Shown piece by piece: positions 9,176 through 20,312 of a DNA stretch of 64,000 bases. The notes beneath the pieces were generated by a model. It was not told the DNA's origin and did no database searches. It was given only the letters and a program-made list of their open reading frames with translations. How positions within the stretch are numbered: position 1 is the stretch's first letter; each line of letters begins with the position of its first letter. A program made the position numbers and the translations under genes. This DNA is from Streptomyces shenzhenensis (GTDB lineage: Bacteria > Actinomycetota > Actinomycetes > Streptomycetales > Streptomycetaceae), in NCBI RefSeq assembly GCF_021462265.1, contig NZ_JAJONF010000023.1:1-64000 (forward strand). Reading direction: 5' to 3'.

Positions 9176-9201
9176 GCCCGCCCGCAACGCCGCTCGGCGC
9201 A

Positions 9202-9237
9202 GGGTCCGTCGGTCTCCCTCCGGGGGCCGACGGGCCC
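9202..9237. terminator. Convergent hairpin terminator
   Basis: GGG-T-CCGTCGG pairs with CCGACGG-G-CCC (one wobble pair) around a 14-base loop, midway between the convergent MMPL and sugar-binding-protein genes. Confidence 0.65.
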
Positions 9238-9257
9238 CGGCCCCCGTTCGACCCGCG

Positions 9258-10535
9258 TCAGCGCTGGTAGCGGGCCAGCACCAGATTTCCGTCCTGCTCC
9301 AGCCGGTGGCGGAGGTCGGTGAGGCCGATGGCGCCGCTGTAGTACTCCTGGAGGGCGGGGGTGGCCACCTTGTCCTTCCACTCGGGGTAGCCGCGCACGG
9401 TCTGGGCGGGGGCCGGGCTGAGGTGGGCGGCCAGGGCGGTGCCGGTGGCCCAGCCGTACTTCGCGGTGTGCAGGGCGGGGTCCTTCAGCGCCTGGGTGCC
9501 GGTGGGCAGCATCCAGTCGCCGAGGGCGAGCCGGACCATGTTCCGCGGACGGAGCAGGAAGTCGATGAACTCGGCCGCCTCCTTCTTGTGCGGACTGTCC
9601 GCAGCGATGGACAGCGTCTGCGGGCTGACGCCCTGGGCGAGGCCGTCGGCGCCGGCCGGGGCGGGCAGCACCTCCCAGTCGAAGCCCTTGGGCGCCTGCT
9701 GGACGATCTGCTGACGGTAGGAGAAGCCGAGCGGGACCATCGCGTACTTGCCGCCGAAGAAGCCCGGCAGGGTGTCCGAACCACCGCTGCCGAGGGTGGA
9801 GCCGGGTGCGCTGTGGTCGACGTCGACCTGGTCGTGGACGGTGCGCGGCACGACCTGGTCGGCGGCCTGGAAACGCACGGTCACCTTGCCGTCGGCGCCG
9901 CGGTGGAAGAGCCGGCCGCCCGCCGACAGCGACAGGTTGAGCGTGGCGGACACCGGTTCCCTCAGCGGCCAGGCGACGCCGTACCGGCCGTCGCCGCTGA
10001 GCTCTTTGGTGATCCGCCGGAACTCGGCCCATGTCCACGGGTGTTCGGGGGTGGGGGTGCGCACGCCCGCCTTGGCGAGCCAGGCCCTGTCGGCGATCAG
10101 TACCCGCGGTTCCTGGAGGAAGGGCACGCCGTAGACGCCGTTCCCGAAGGTCGCCGTCTCCCAACTGCGCTGCGGTATGTCCGATTTGAGGCGGGTGGAC
10201 ACCAGGTCGGTCAGGTCGGCGAGGTAGCCGCCGTAGGCGAAGTCCGCGAGGTCGTCGGAGGCGTCGTGGACGATGTCGGGGGCTTCACCGCCCTCGAAGG
10301 AGGTGAGCAGTTGGTCGTGGACACTGTCCCAGCTGCCCTGGACGTACTCGACCTTGACGTCCGCGTGCGTGGCGTTCCACTCCTTCACCAGTTCCTTGTT
10401 GGCGGCGACCGACTCGTCCTGCCAGGCCAGGGACTGGAACCGGAGGGTGATCGGGCCGCCGGCGCGGGACGCGGAGGTGCAGCCCGCGAGCAGCACCAGG
10501 AGAACGACGACCGCCGTGGTGAGCCTGGTGCGCAT
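9258..10535 (-). CDS. Sugar ABC transporter substrate-binding lipoprotein
   Basis: This 425-residue extracellular solute-binding protein of family 1 (MalE/UgpB-like) would capture an oligosaccharide or other sugar. It has a short arginine start, a hydrophobic core and a lipobox LLAGC at about 15-19, followed by LRFQSLAWQDE and the family's EWNATHADVKVEYVQG. The ATG at 10535 shares its A with the TGA of the permease upstream (TGATG), so translation is coupled. The binding-protein gene is last in this operon, whereas it is usually first. The sugar cannot be predicted. Confidence 0.9.
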   Translation of the reverse strand: MRTRLTTAVVVLLVLLAGCTSASRAGGPITLRFQSLAWQDESVAANKELVKEWNATHADVKVEYVQGSWDSVHDQLLTSFEGGEAPDIVHDASDDLADFAYGGYLADLTDLVSTRLKSDIPQRSWETATFGNGVYGVPFLQEPRVLIADRAWLAKAGVRTPTPEHPWTWAEFRRITKELSGDGRYGVAWPLREPVSATLNLSLSAGGRLFHRGADGKVTVRFQAADQVVPRTVHDQVDVDHSAPGSTLGSGGSDTLPGFFGGKYAMVPLGFSYRQQIVQQAPKGFDWEVLPAPAGADGLAQGVSPQTLSIAADSPHKKEAAEFIDFLLRPRNMVRLALGDWMLPTGTQALKDPALHTAKYGWATGTALAAHLSPAPAQTVRGYPEWKDKVATPALQEYYSGAIGLTDLRHRLEQDGNLVLARYQR

Positions 10536-11368
10536 CAGCTCTTCACCGCCCCGGTGAGCATCCCGCCGGTGATCCGCCGCTGCACGAGCGCGAAGACGGC
10601 CAGCGAGGGCAGCGTGGCGAGGAACGCGGCCGCGGCCAGCGGGCCCAGGTCGGCCACGCCCTCGGCTCCGATGAAATGGGTGAGGACGACGGGCAGGGTC
10701 TGCTTCTGCGGTGTCTTCAGGAGCACCAGCGCGAAGAAGAACTCGTTCCACGCGGTGACGAAGGCGAACAGCCCGGTCGCCACGATGCCGGGCGCCAGCA
10801 GCGGCGCCGTCACCGACATCAGCGTCCGCAGCCGTCCGGCCCCGTCGACGGCCGCCGCCTCCTCCAGTTCGACGGGCACCGCGCGGACGTATCCGACGAG
10901 CATCCAGAGCGCGAAGGGCAGCGCCCACACCGCGTACACCATCACCAGCCCCGGCAGGGAGTCGATCAACCGCAGGTTCTTCAGCACCAGGAACAGCGGG
11001 ATGATCAGCAGGACGAACGGGAACGCCTGGCTCACCACCACCCACCCGGTGACCGCTCGGGAGAGCGCGGTGCGGCGCCGTCCCGCGACGTATGCCATCG
11101 GGGTCGCGAGGAGTACCGCGATCAGCGCCGCGCCGAGCGCGGCGAGCAGGGAGTTGAGGCCGGCGCGCAGCAGGGGCTGTTCGTCGAAGGCCTGGCGGAA
11201 GTTGGCCAGGGTGGGGTGCCGTGGGATCCAGGTGGGATGCAGACTGCCCAGCTCCTGCGGGGACTTGAAGGCGACGGAGAGCAGCCACAGGAGCGGGAAG
11301 GCCAGGAAGACGAGGTAGGCCAGCAGGGCCGCGTACTGGCCGGCGCGGGCCGCGGTACGGGTCTTCAC
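10535..11368 (-). CDS. Sugar ABC permease, MalG type
   Basis: This 277-residue membrane protein has about six helices and the EAA coupling loop (ELEEAAAVDGAGRLRTLMSV near 185-205). It is the second permease of the carbohydrate importer and pairs with the MalF-type subunit upstream. It starts at a GTG at 11368 that overlaps the stop of that gene by four bases (GTGA). No ATPase gene is present in the operon. In Streptomyces, importers of this class share the ATPase MsiK encoded elsewhere, and that is the likely case here. Confidence 0.9.
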   Translation of the reverse strand: MKTRTAARAGQYAALLAYLVFLAFPLLWLLSVAFKSPQELGSLHPTWIPRHPTLANFRQAFDEQPLLRAGLNSLLAALGAALIAVLLATPMAYVAGRRRTALSRAVTGWVVVSQAFPFVLLIIPLFLVLKNLRLIDSLPGLVMVYAVWALPFALWMLVGYVRAVPVELEEAAAVDGAGRLRTLMSVTAPLLAPGIVATGLFAFVTAWNEFFFALVLLKTPQKQTLPVVLTHFIGAEGVADLGPLAAAAFLATLPSLAVFALVQRRITGGMLTGAVKS

Positions 11369-12285
11369 GCGTCCTCGCCTCCCCGCAGCCGGCCCGCCAG
11401 GAACACGGCCAGCAGTACCGCGATCACCGCGACCATCACGCACCCCATCGCCGCCGCGTACCCGAACTGGCCGTAACGGAACGCCTCTTCGTAGGCGAAG
11501 AGCATCGGCAGCCGGGTCTTGCCGCCGGGGCCGCCGTTGGTCAGGACGTAGACCAGGGCGAAGGAGTTGAAGTTCCAGATCAGGTTGAGCGCGGTGACGG
11601 CCAGGGCGATGGGTCTGAGCGCGGGCCAGGTGACCGTCCGGAAGCGGCGCCAGGCGCCCGCGCCGTCCACCGCCGCCGCCTCGTGCAGTTCGCGCGGGGT
11701 GTTCTGGAGTCCGGCGAGCAGGGCGACCGTGGTCTGCGGCATCCCGGCCCAGACGCCGACGACGATCACCGCGGGCAGGGCGGTGGCGAGGCCGCTCAGC
11801 CAGTCCCTGCCGTCGCCGAGGCCGAGGCCGTGCAGGGTCTCGTTGAGGATGCCGGCGTCGGGGTTGTAGACCAGCCGCCACATGATGCCGACCACGACCT
11901 CGGGCATCGCCCAGGGGACGATCGCGAGGGCGCGGGCCAGCCAGCGCAGTCGTAAGTCCTGGTTGAGCAGCAGGGCGAGGCCGAGGGCGAGCAGGAACTG
12001 GGGCACGGTCACCCCGGCCGCCCAGACCAGGCCGATCCGGAACGACTCCCAGAAGAGGGTGTCGTGCAGCAGGTCCCGGAAGTTGAGGCCGCCGATCCAC
12101 CGGGTGGCGGCGGTCCGGCCCGACTGGGCGTCGGTGAACGCCAGCAGGATCCCGTAGAGGAGCGGGCCGACGCTCAGCACGAGGATCGGGATCAGCGCGG
12201 GCAGGACCAGGAGCCAGGCGCCGCGGTCGGTGACCCGTACGGCGGCCGGCCGCCCCGTGCTCGCCACGTCGGTAACCAATGCCAC
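11365..12285 (-). CDS. Sugar ABC permease, MalF type
   Basis: This 306-residue permease begins the importer operon. The first helix is LLVLPALIPILVLSVGPLL near residues 25-45, and the EAA loop (ELHEAAAVDGAGAWRRFRTV) is near 200-220. I place the start at the GTG at 12285 because AGAGGGGG lies about 7 bases upstream; longer versions run into the divergent phosphotransferase gene. The 190-bp region to that gene should hold the operon promoter and possibly a LacI-type site, but I see no clear dyad. Confidence 0.88.
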   Translation of the reverse strand: MALVTDVASTGRPAAVRVTDRGAWLLVLPALIPILVLSVGPLLYGILLAFTDAQSGRTAATRWIGGLNFRDLLHDTLFWESFRIGLVWAAGVTVPQFLLALGLALLLNQDLRLRWLARALAIVPWAMPEVVVGIMWRLVYNPDAGILNETLHGLGLGDGRDWLSGLATALPAVIVVGVWAGMPQTTVALLAGLQNTPRELHEAAAVDGAGAWRRFRTVTWPALRPIALAVTALNLIWNFNSFALVYVLTNGGPGGKTRLPMLFAYEEAFRYGQFGYAAAMGCVMVAVIAVLLAVFLAGRLRGGEDA

Positions 12286-12475
12286 GTCATCCCCCTCTGC
12301 GCGGCCCGGTCGGGCCTGGCCATGTTCGTGAAGGCGGGTTGTCCCGTCAAGGCACCGCGCACCCGGTCCGGCCTCGGTGGATGCGAGACTGACCGCCGGA
12401 CGGCGAGAGGACGACGCCGTGTGCGCCCGCGCAGTCGAGGGCGTGCGGACGCCGGGGACGACACGGAGGCGGGCG

Positions 12476-13339
12476 ATGGACGAGGCAAGGGCGCGGGACG
12501 TACTGGCCGCGGCGGGTGTGCTGCCCGGTGCGGCGGAGGGCGCCTCGCTGCTCGCGCTGGGCGAGAACGCGGTGTTCGCCGCCGGGGAGCTGGTGGTGAA
12601 GGTGGGCCGGGACCGCGAGCTCCTCGACCGGGCCCGGCGCGAGCTGGAGATCGCCGGGTGGCTGGCGGAGGCCGGTGTGCCGGCCGTACGGGCCGCCGAG
12701 CCGAAGGCACTGCTCGTCGAGGGGCACCCGGTGACCGTGTGGCACCGGCTGCCGGATCCGGTCCGGCCGGCCGAGCCGCGGGATCTGGCCGGACTGCTGC
12801 GGATCGTGCACGCACTGCCCTCTCCTTCCTTCGGGTTGCCGCCCCGCGAGCTGCTGGGCGGTGTGGAGCGCTGGCTGCGGCTGGCCGGGGACGCGATCGA
12901 CCCCGCCGACGCGGCGTATCTGCGGGAGCGCCGGGACGGCTTCGCGGCGGCCGCGGCCGCGCTGACGCCCCGGCTGACGCCCGGGCCGATCCACGGGGAC
13001 GCGCTGCCCCGCAATGTGCACGTCGGACCGGACGGCCCGGTGCTGGTCGACCTGGAGACCTTCTCGTCCGACCTGCGCGAGCACGACCTGGTGGTGATGG
13101 CGCTGTCCCGGGACCGGTACGGCCTGCCGGCCGAGGCCTACGACTCGTTCACCGAGGCGTACGGGTGGGACGTGCGCGAGTGGGAGGGGTGCGGTGTGCT
13201 GCGCGGCGCCCGGGAGACGGCCAGCTGTGCGTGGGTGGCGCAGCACGCGCCGGGCAGCCCCGAGGCGCTGGCCGAGTTCGAACGGCGGGTGGCGTCGCTG
13301 CGGGAGGGCGACGAGTCGGTGCGGTGGTATCCGTTCTGA
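12476..13339 (+). CDS. Aminoglycoside phosphotransferase-like kinase
   Basis: This 287-residue protein has the APH/choline-kinase fold. The lysine of ELVVKVGRD would contact ATP, HGDALPRNV is the Brenner catalytic loop, and LVDLE carries the metal-binding aspartate. The ATG at 12476 follows CGGAGG; an in-frame start 99 bases earlier lacks a binding site. Streptomyces have many such genes, and the substrate may be an antibiotic, an amino sugar or a metabolite. It stands alone and faces the exonuclease gene. Confidence 0.8.
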   Translation: MDEARARDVLAAAGVLPGAAEGASLLALGENAVFAAGELVVKVGRDRELLDRARRELEIAGWLAEAGVPAVRAAEPKALLVEGHPVTVWHRLPDPVRPAEPRDLAGLLRIVHALPSPSFGLPPRELLGGVERWLRLAGDAIDPADAAYLRERRDGFAAAAAALTPRLTPGPIHGDALPRNVHVGPDGPVLVDLETFSSDLREHDLVVMALSRDRYGLPAEAYDSFTEAYGWDVREWEGCGVLRGARETASCAWVAQHAPGSPEALAEFERRVASLREGDESVRWYPF

Positions 13340-13475
13340 GCCGCGGCCGCCGAGGAGCGCCCGGAGGCGCGGGGCCGCAGGGGAGGTGCGGCTGCCGCCG
13401 CGTGGGCGCCACCGGCCACGACGGCGCCGCGGACGAACGACGGCGCATGACGGCGTTTGGGTCCGAGCGGAACGC

Positions 13476-14195
13476 TCAGGCCGCTTCGGCCGGCTCCCGC
13501 AGCGGCCAGGTCCCGTCCACCACCGCGTCCGCCTCTCCCTTGCGGCGCAGGAACTGCTGGAAGTCCGCCGCCCATTGCGCGTACCACTCCACCTGGCGCC
13601 GGTGCAGTTCCGCCGGGCCCAGGGCCGCGATCTTCGGGTGCCGGTCGGCTATCGCGCGGGCCAGGCGGGCCGCGGCGAGGGCGTCGGCCGAGGCGTTGTG
13701 GGCGGCGGCGAGGGTGATGCCGTACTCGGCGCAGACCGCTTCCAGGTTGCGCTTGCCACGGCGGTAGCGGTCGACCCAGCGGTCGATGGTGTACGGGTCG
13801 ATGACCGGCGCCGGGTCGAGGCCGCCGAGGCGGTCGGAGAGGGACGGCAGGCGGTGGCGGCGCAGTTCCGCCGAGAGCAGGGTGAGGTCGAAGGCCGCGT
13901 TGTAGGCGACGACCGGGACGCCGGTCCTCCAGTAGCCGGTGAGGACGTCCGCGAGGGCGTCGGCGACCTGGTCGGCCGGTCCGCCCTCCGCCGCCGCCCG
14001 CTCGTTGCTGATGCCGTGCACCGCCACCGCGTCGGCCGGGATCTCCACGCCCGGATCCGCCAGCCACTCGCGGCGGCCCAGTTCCTGCCCGGCCCTGACC
14101 TCGATCACGGCCCCCGTGACGATCCGCGCCTCGTGCGGATCCGTACCCGTCGTCTCCAGGTCGAAGCCGATCAGGAGCTCCTGGTGCCAGCCCAT
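13476..14195 (-). CDS. DnaQ-like 3'-5' exonuclease
   Basis: This 239-residue DEDDh exonuclease resembles the DNA polymerase III epsilon subunit. Exo I is FDLETTGTD (9-17), Exo II is YNAAFDLTLL near 103, and Exo III is the HNASADA histidine-aspartate pair near 160. A C-terminal extension (QVEWYAQWAADFQQFLRRKGEAD) is shared by actinomycete proteins. The ATG at 14195 is preceded by AAGGGGGG. Open frame upstream of it is arginine-rich and lacks a site. It may act in proofreading or repair. It overlaps no neighbour. Confidence 0.88.
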   Translation of the reverse strand: MGWHQELLIGFDLETTGTDPHEARIVTGAVIEVRAGQELGRREWLADPGVEIPADAVAVHGISNERAAAEGGPADQVADALADVLTGYWRTGVPVVAYNAAFDLTLLSAELRRHRLPSLSDRLGGLDPAPVIDPYTIDRWVDRYRRGKRNLEAVCAEYGITLAAAHNASADALAAARLARAIADRHPKIAALGPAELHRRQVEWYAQWAADFQQFLRRKGEADAVVDGTWPLREPAEAA

Positions 14196-14309
14196 GGGCG
14201 GCCCCCCTTCATTGGTGGTGCTTTCCCCCAGTGGTCTCCACCCTCGCATGCGCCACTGACAATCAGAGGACCGCGTTCCGCTTGGCGCCGCGTGAGCGCC
14301 GCGCACGCC

Positions 14310-15551
14310 TCAGGACACCGGGCGCGAATCCGCCCAGGCCGTCTCGAACTCCTCGCGATACGTCGGGAAAAGCCCGGTTTCCAGGACGTCGTCCGACTTG
14401 ACGACCTTGCCGCCGTTGCGGAGCACCAGCACGGGCGACTCCATCCCGCGCGCCCCGCGCAGATAGGACTGGACGACGGCGACACCGTCCGCGCCGTCGC
14501 CGTCCACCAGGTAGGCGGAGAAGCGGGGGGTGTCGTCGTAGACCTGGATCTCGAAGGCGCCCGGGTCGCGCAGCCGGGAGCGGACCCGGCGCATGTGGAG
14601 GATGTTCATCTCGACCGAGCGGGCCAGTTCGCCCCGTTTCATCCCGAGCTCGCGTTCTCGGCGCTTGACCGCGCTGGAGGCGGGGTTGAGGAAGAGGAGC
14701 CGGACCCGGCAGCCGGTCTCGGCGAGGCGGACCAGCCGGCGGCCGGAGAAGTTCTGCACGAGCAGGTTGAGGCCGATGCCGATGGCGTCCAGGCGGCGGG
14801 CGCCGCCGAAGAAGTCCTCGGCCGGGAACTGGCGCATGAGGCGGACCCGGTCGGGGTGGACGGCGACGACGTCCGCGTACCGGTCGCCGACCAGGTCCTC
14901 GACGGCGTCCACCGGGAGCCGGCGCGCCGAGGGCACGTCGCCGCCCGCGCCGAGCATCTCCAGGAGCCGGGCGGAGGCGCGCTCGGCCTGGTCGAGGACG
15001 GCCCCGGACAGCGCCCGGTTGCGGGAGACGACGTTGCGGGTCACCTCCAGCTCGTCCAGGGCGAGTTCGACGTCCCGGCGCTCGTCGAGGTACGGCTCGA
15101 AGCACGGCCAGTGCTGCACCATCAGCTCGCGCAGCTGGGGCAGGGTGAGGAAGCTGAGCACGTTGTCGTCGGCGGGGTCGAGCAGGTAGCCCTTGCGGCG
15201 GCTGACCTCGCGGACCGCGACCGCCCGCTGGACCCACTCCTGGCCGGCCGGACCGGCCGCGGCGACCACCCACTCGTCGCCGTGGACGGGTTCGTAGATG
15301 GGCCGCAGCACGGCGGCCACGACCGCGCGCATCCGCTGTTCGACGAGGTTCAGCCAGATGTAGGCCCGGCCGGCCCGCTGGGCGCGCGTACGCACCTCGA
15401 GCCAGGCGTCGGCGTCCCACTCCAGCTCCGGCCCGATGGAGCCCGTGGCGTCCATCGGCCGGGCCAGGGACACCGCGCCGGGCGGGACGTCTGTGGAGTT
15501 CCCCTCGTGACCCTCGTCACCAGGGGGCAGCTCCAGGCCTCCCGAGCCCAC
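14310..15551 (-). CDS. SAV2148-type HEPN domain-containing protein
   Basis: This 413-residue cytoplasmic protein matches, as far as I recall, the family named after SAV2148 of S. avermitilis. It has a low-complexity N-terminus (GGLELPPGDEGHEG), an all-alpha middle with arginine-rich helices (WLNLVEQRMRAVVAA), and a C-terminal alpha/beta part (LETGCRVRLLFLNP-like, then KSDDVLETGLFPTYREEF). HEPN proteins are often ribonucleases with an R-x4-6-H motif; I cannot point to one with certainty here. The start is set at the GTG at 15551, which has GGAAGG upstream. A TTG at 15593 would add 14 residues. Confidence 0.65.
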   Translation of the reverse strand: MGSGGLELPPGDEGHEGNSTDVPPGAVSLARPMDATGSIGPELEWDADAWLEVRTRAQRAGRAYIWLNLVEQRMRAVVAAVLRPIYEPVHGDEWVVAAAGPAGQEWVQRAVAVREVSRRKGYLLDPADDNVLSFLTLPQLRELMVQHWPCFEPYLDERRDVELALDELEVTRNVVSRNRALSGAVLDQAERASARLLEMLGAGGDVPSARRLPVDAVEDLVGDRYADVVAVHPDRVRLMRQFPAEDFFGGARRLDAIGIGLNLLVQNFSGRRLVRLAETGCRVRLLFLNPASSAVKRRERELGMKRGELARSVEMNILHMRRVRSRLRDPGAFEIQVYDDTPRFSAYLVDGDGADGVAVVQSYLRGARGMESPVLVLRNGGKVVKSDDVLETGLFPTYREEFETAWADSRPVS

Positions 15552-15653
15552 CCGTGCACCGCCTTCCGTTCCCCCGAGCTCTCCCCATGCCAACGATCAA
15601 GGAAGGGTACTCCGGGAGTGGTCGGCGGTGCAGCCGGATGGACAGGTCGTTTC

Positions 15654-16994
15654 TCAACTACCGTTTCCGGGCCGTCCGTTCTGATCAGCGAGGGCGGCCG
15701 GCGTGAGCGGATTCATAGCCGTGACGTCCCGGGGGGCGATGGAGAAGCCCTGCCAGTGGACCGGCATCGGCTGCTGGTCCTCGTCGCGGGCGATGTGGTG
15801 GAAGCCGACGTTCACCCAGACCACGGGGTTGGTGAGGGTCTGCCCGTTGACGAACTTGTCGACGCTCCTGGGGTGACCGGTCGCGCAGCCCGGGTTGTTG
15901 CTGGCGAACTGCTCGCACTTGTCGTACTGGGTGAAGTAGACGTCGTGCGAGGTGAAGGCGTGGCCCGGGTACGTGTTGCTGGCGCCCCGGACGATCTCGT
16001 AGGACCGCGCGTGCCCGTCCTTGTTCTTGCCGGCCGTGCTGACCACGCGCCACCAGCGCATGTTCTTGGCGTCGCCGGCGAGTTCCTTGGTGACGCCGGT
16101 GCGGGTGGTCCTGTTGGTGGGCGCCTCCTGGCCGTGCACGGGAGCGCTGACCTTCGAGTCGTACTGCTCGATGCGGCTCTTGGAGGAGCCGTCGAGGTCG
16201 AAGTCGAGCTTCCAGAAGACGTTGTGCGCGTGGCTGGTGGCGTAGGCGTGGGCGCCCTTGCCGATCGGCCAGCCGCGGCCGTCCCCGGCGTCGTAGTCGA
16301 TCGGCGAGAGGCTGCCGGTGGCGCCGACGTTCATGTTGATCGTGCCGTCGTCCTGGAACCGCCACTCGGTCATGTACTCGTACCAGCCGACCTTGTTGAC
16401 GGTGTAGACCAGCAGGTCCTTGCCCTGCTGCTGGTACACCCGGTTGCCGGTGTCGGCCTGCATCCGGTACGCGTGGCCGCGCGAACGGGTGGTGGTGCAC
16501 AGGCCGTTGACGTTGGGGTGCGCCGGGTCCCAGGCGTCGGGGACCTTGACGGTCTTGATGGTGCCGCCGGGGCACTCGGCCGAGGCGAGCGGCACCAGGC
16601 CCTGGGCGAAACCGAAACCGGTCAGGTCGTCGTACTCGACGCTGCCGTCGTCATAGGGGACGTCGATCTGGGCGAGGCGGGCGCTGGAGAGCACCTTGAT
16701 GGGGGCCGGTTCGCCCTTTGGCTGGTAGGAGATGTGCTCCAGGACCAGTCCGGCCTTGCTGTCGTAGCGCCAGCACATCCGCCAGGTGGTGCCGGTGGAC
16801 AGCTTCTGCTCGATCCGGTACGCGGCGGAGCAGTCGGCGGCGGCCGCGGCGGCCCGCCCCGGCTGTGCGGCGGCGGGTCCGGCCGCCGTGGTCGCGCCGG
16901 CGGCCAGCGCGGCCACGGCGAGGCCCACGGCTGCCGTCCTGCGGGCATGGCGAATTCCGGGCACGCGCGTACTCGCGCGCATGTTCACGTGCAT
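15654..16994 (-). CDS. Secreted copper amine oxidase-like catalytic domain protein
   Basis: This 446-residue secreted protein has an arginine-pair signal peptide ending near residue 43 and then only the C-terminal catalytic domain of copper amine oxidases. The topaquinone-site analogue is WYEY near 205-208, where the usual Asn before Tyr is Trp. The H-x-H copper pair is in HAHNVFWKLDFDLDG near 256. The end, HHIARDEDQQPMPVHWQGF near 400, matches the family's third-histidine region. Full enzymes exceed 600 residues and have N-terminal N2/N3 domains, which appear to be encoded separately by the gene just upstream. Amine oxidation is inferred; the changed residue beside the cofactor tyrosine leaves activity uncertain. 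Confidence 0.7.
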   Translation of the reverse strand: MHVNMRASTRVPGIRHARRTAAVGLAVAALAAGATTAAGPAAAQPGRAAAAAADCSAAYRIEQKLSTGTTWRMCWRYDSKAGLVLEHISYQPKGEPAPIKVLSSARLAQIDVPYDDGSVEYDDLTGFGFAQGLVPLASAECPGGTIKTVKVPDAWDPAHPNVNGLCTTTRSRGHAYRMQADTGNRVYQQQGKDLLVYTVNKVGWYEYMTEWRFQDDGTINMNVGATGSLSPIDYDAGDGRGWPIGKGAHAYATSHAHNVFWKLDFDLDGSSKSRIEQYDSKVSAPVHGQEAPTNRTTRTGVTKELAGDAKNMRWWRVVSTAGKNKDGHARSYEIVRGASNTYPGHAFTSHDVYFTQYDKCEQFASNNPGCATGHPRSVDKFVNGQTLTNPVVWVNVGFHHIARDEDQQPMPVHWQGFSIAPRDVTAMNPLTPAALADQNGRPGNGS

Positions 16995-17051
16995 GACGAA
17001 GTGACTCCTGGTACGGGAGATTCGGGTGGAAGATGAGCGGAGGGGCCCGGC

Positions 17052-17864
17052 TCAGCCGCCGAGCTTCACGACCTTGCGCGCGCTCAGGTCGACGACGAGC
17101 GACCTGGCGTCGATCCACGGCCCGTTCTTCACCTTGGGGAAGAGCCGCGCACAGCGGTGTTCCCCGCACGCGTCGAGCGCGGCGGGCTGGGCGCCCTCGG
17201 TGGCGCGGTAGACCGCGCTGTTGAGCAGCAACTGCTGCTCCGGGTCGGTCAGTTCGGTGCCGGTGGCGTCCTTGAAGTCCGCCTTCAGGCCGGCGCCGAG
17301 CGGATCGGCGGCGAGCAGCTTGAGGGCCTCGACGTTCTCGTCGTGGCTGAGCGGCGGCTGGACGCCCTTGCGGCTGGTGGTCTGCTCGACCTTGCCGGTG
17401 TCGAGGTTGACGGTCCGGGTGACGAGGGTGTCGTCCCGGTAGTCGTAGAACGTCACGTCCGCGCGGCGCGGCGCGTGCGCCGCGTCCAGTTCGTCCGCGT
17501 CCGGCTCGGCGAGGTCGACACTGAGCCGCTCCGGGCCGCGCCGGCCCTCGACGTTCTCCCCGGCGCTGAACATCTGCTTGGTGAGGGCGAGTTGTTCGAC
17601 GCGCCGGGTCTCGTCGTCGGTCAGCGGGTCGCTGCCGGTGCCCTTCTTGCCCTCGGCCGGCGCCTGTTCCACGACGCCCGGCCTGACGGCGTCCCGCCCC
17701 TGGCCGGCCTGCTGCGCGGCGACCGCACCGTTTCCGCCGCCGCCCGGCTCGTCCGCCCCCGCCGTGCCGGGCAGGGTGATCCCGACCATCACGGCGGTTC
17801 CCGCCACCGCCAGTCCCGCACCCGCCACCATCTTGCCCAGATGCCGGTGCACTGTCTTGCGCAC
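17052..17864 (-). CDS. Secreted protein resembling amine oxidase N-terminal domains
   Basis: This 270-residue secreted protein has a Tat- or Sec-type signal (KMVAGAGLAVAGTAVMVGITLPGTAGA), a glycine/glutamine linker, and a folded part with the feel of the N2/N3 domains of copper amine oxidases: RADVTFYDYRDDTLVTRTVNLDTGKVEQ, then HDENVEALKLLAADP. Two cysteines (CGEHRC) near 234-239 may form a disulfide. It lies 57 bp upstream of the catalytic-domain gene on the same strand. I infer that the two products form one enzyme after secretion. Alternative: a PepSY-like inhibitor or chaperone of that protein. Confidence 0.6.
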   Translation of the reverse strand: MRKTVHRHLGKMVAGAGLAVAGTAVMVGITLPGTAGADEPGGGGNGAVAAQQAGQGRDAVRPGVVEQAPAEGKKGTGSDPLTDDETRRVEQLALTKQMFSAGENVEGRRGPERLSVDLAEPDADELDAAHAPRRADVTFYDYRDDTLVTRTVNLDTGKVEQTTSRKGVQPPLSHDENVEALKLLAADPLGAGLKADFKDATGTELTDPEQQLLLNSAVYRATEGAQPAALDACGEHRCARLFPKVKNGPWIDARSLVVDLSARKVVKLGG

Positions 17865-18060
17865 ATCATCCCCCTACTCCCCCTCGGTCACAGGGAGTAC
17901 GTATATGCCCCACTGATTCGGCACACTTCGCCACATGGGCCGCTGTGTGCACTGGTCGCCGGGTAAGAGGGGCGTAAGTCAGGAGGGGTTCCATTACTTT
18001 CGGGCAGACTCATGACCAAGGCGCCCCCGGGCGCGGGACCCACCTGGAAGAGTCGACTTC

Positions 18061-20169
<2,109 letters not shown>

Positions 20170-20244
20170 GGATGCGCGTTCCGACGGGCTGTTGGGCAAG
20201 TGCGGGCCGGTGGGGGCCGGTGGGGGCCGGTCGCGCAGTTCCTC

Positions 20245-20261
20245 GCGCCCCTTCGGGGCGC
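20245..20261 (+). terminator. Hairpin of a common Streptomyces intergenic repeat
   Basis: GCGCCCC-TTC-GGGGCGC forms a 7-bp stem with a 3-base loop between glgX and treY. The preceding bases, CGCGCAGTTCCTCGCGCCCC, match a short repeat found in many Streptomyces intergenic regions. A direct repeat, GCCGGTGGGG, stands just before it. It may attenuate readthrough from glgX. Confidence 0.55.
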
Positions 20262-20312
20262 TGTACCGCACGCGGTGGCACAGAAGCCGACCGGACGGGT
20301 ACATAGGTCCGC

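Noticed and set aside
13194..17036. Plus-strand open frame of about 1280 codons
   Set aside because: It runs antisense across an exonuclease, a HEPN-type gene and the amine oxidase gene, which have clear motifs. Its own product is Arg/Gly/Val-rich shadow sequence.
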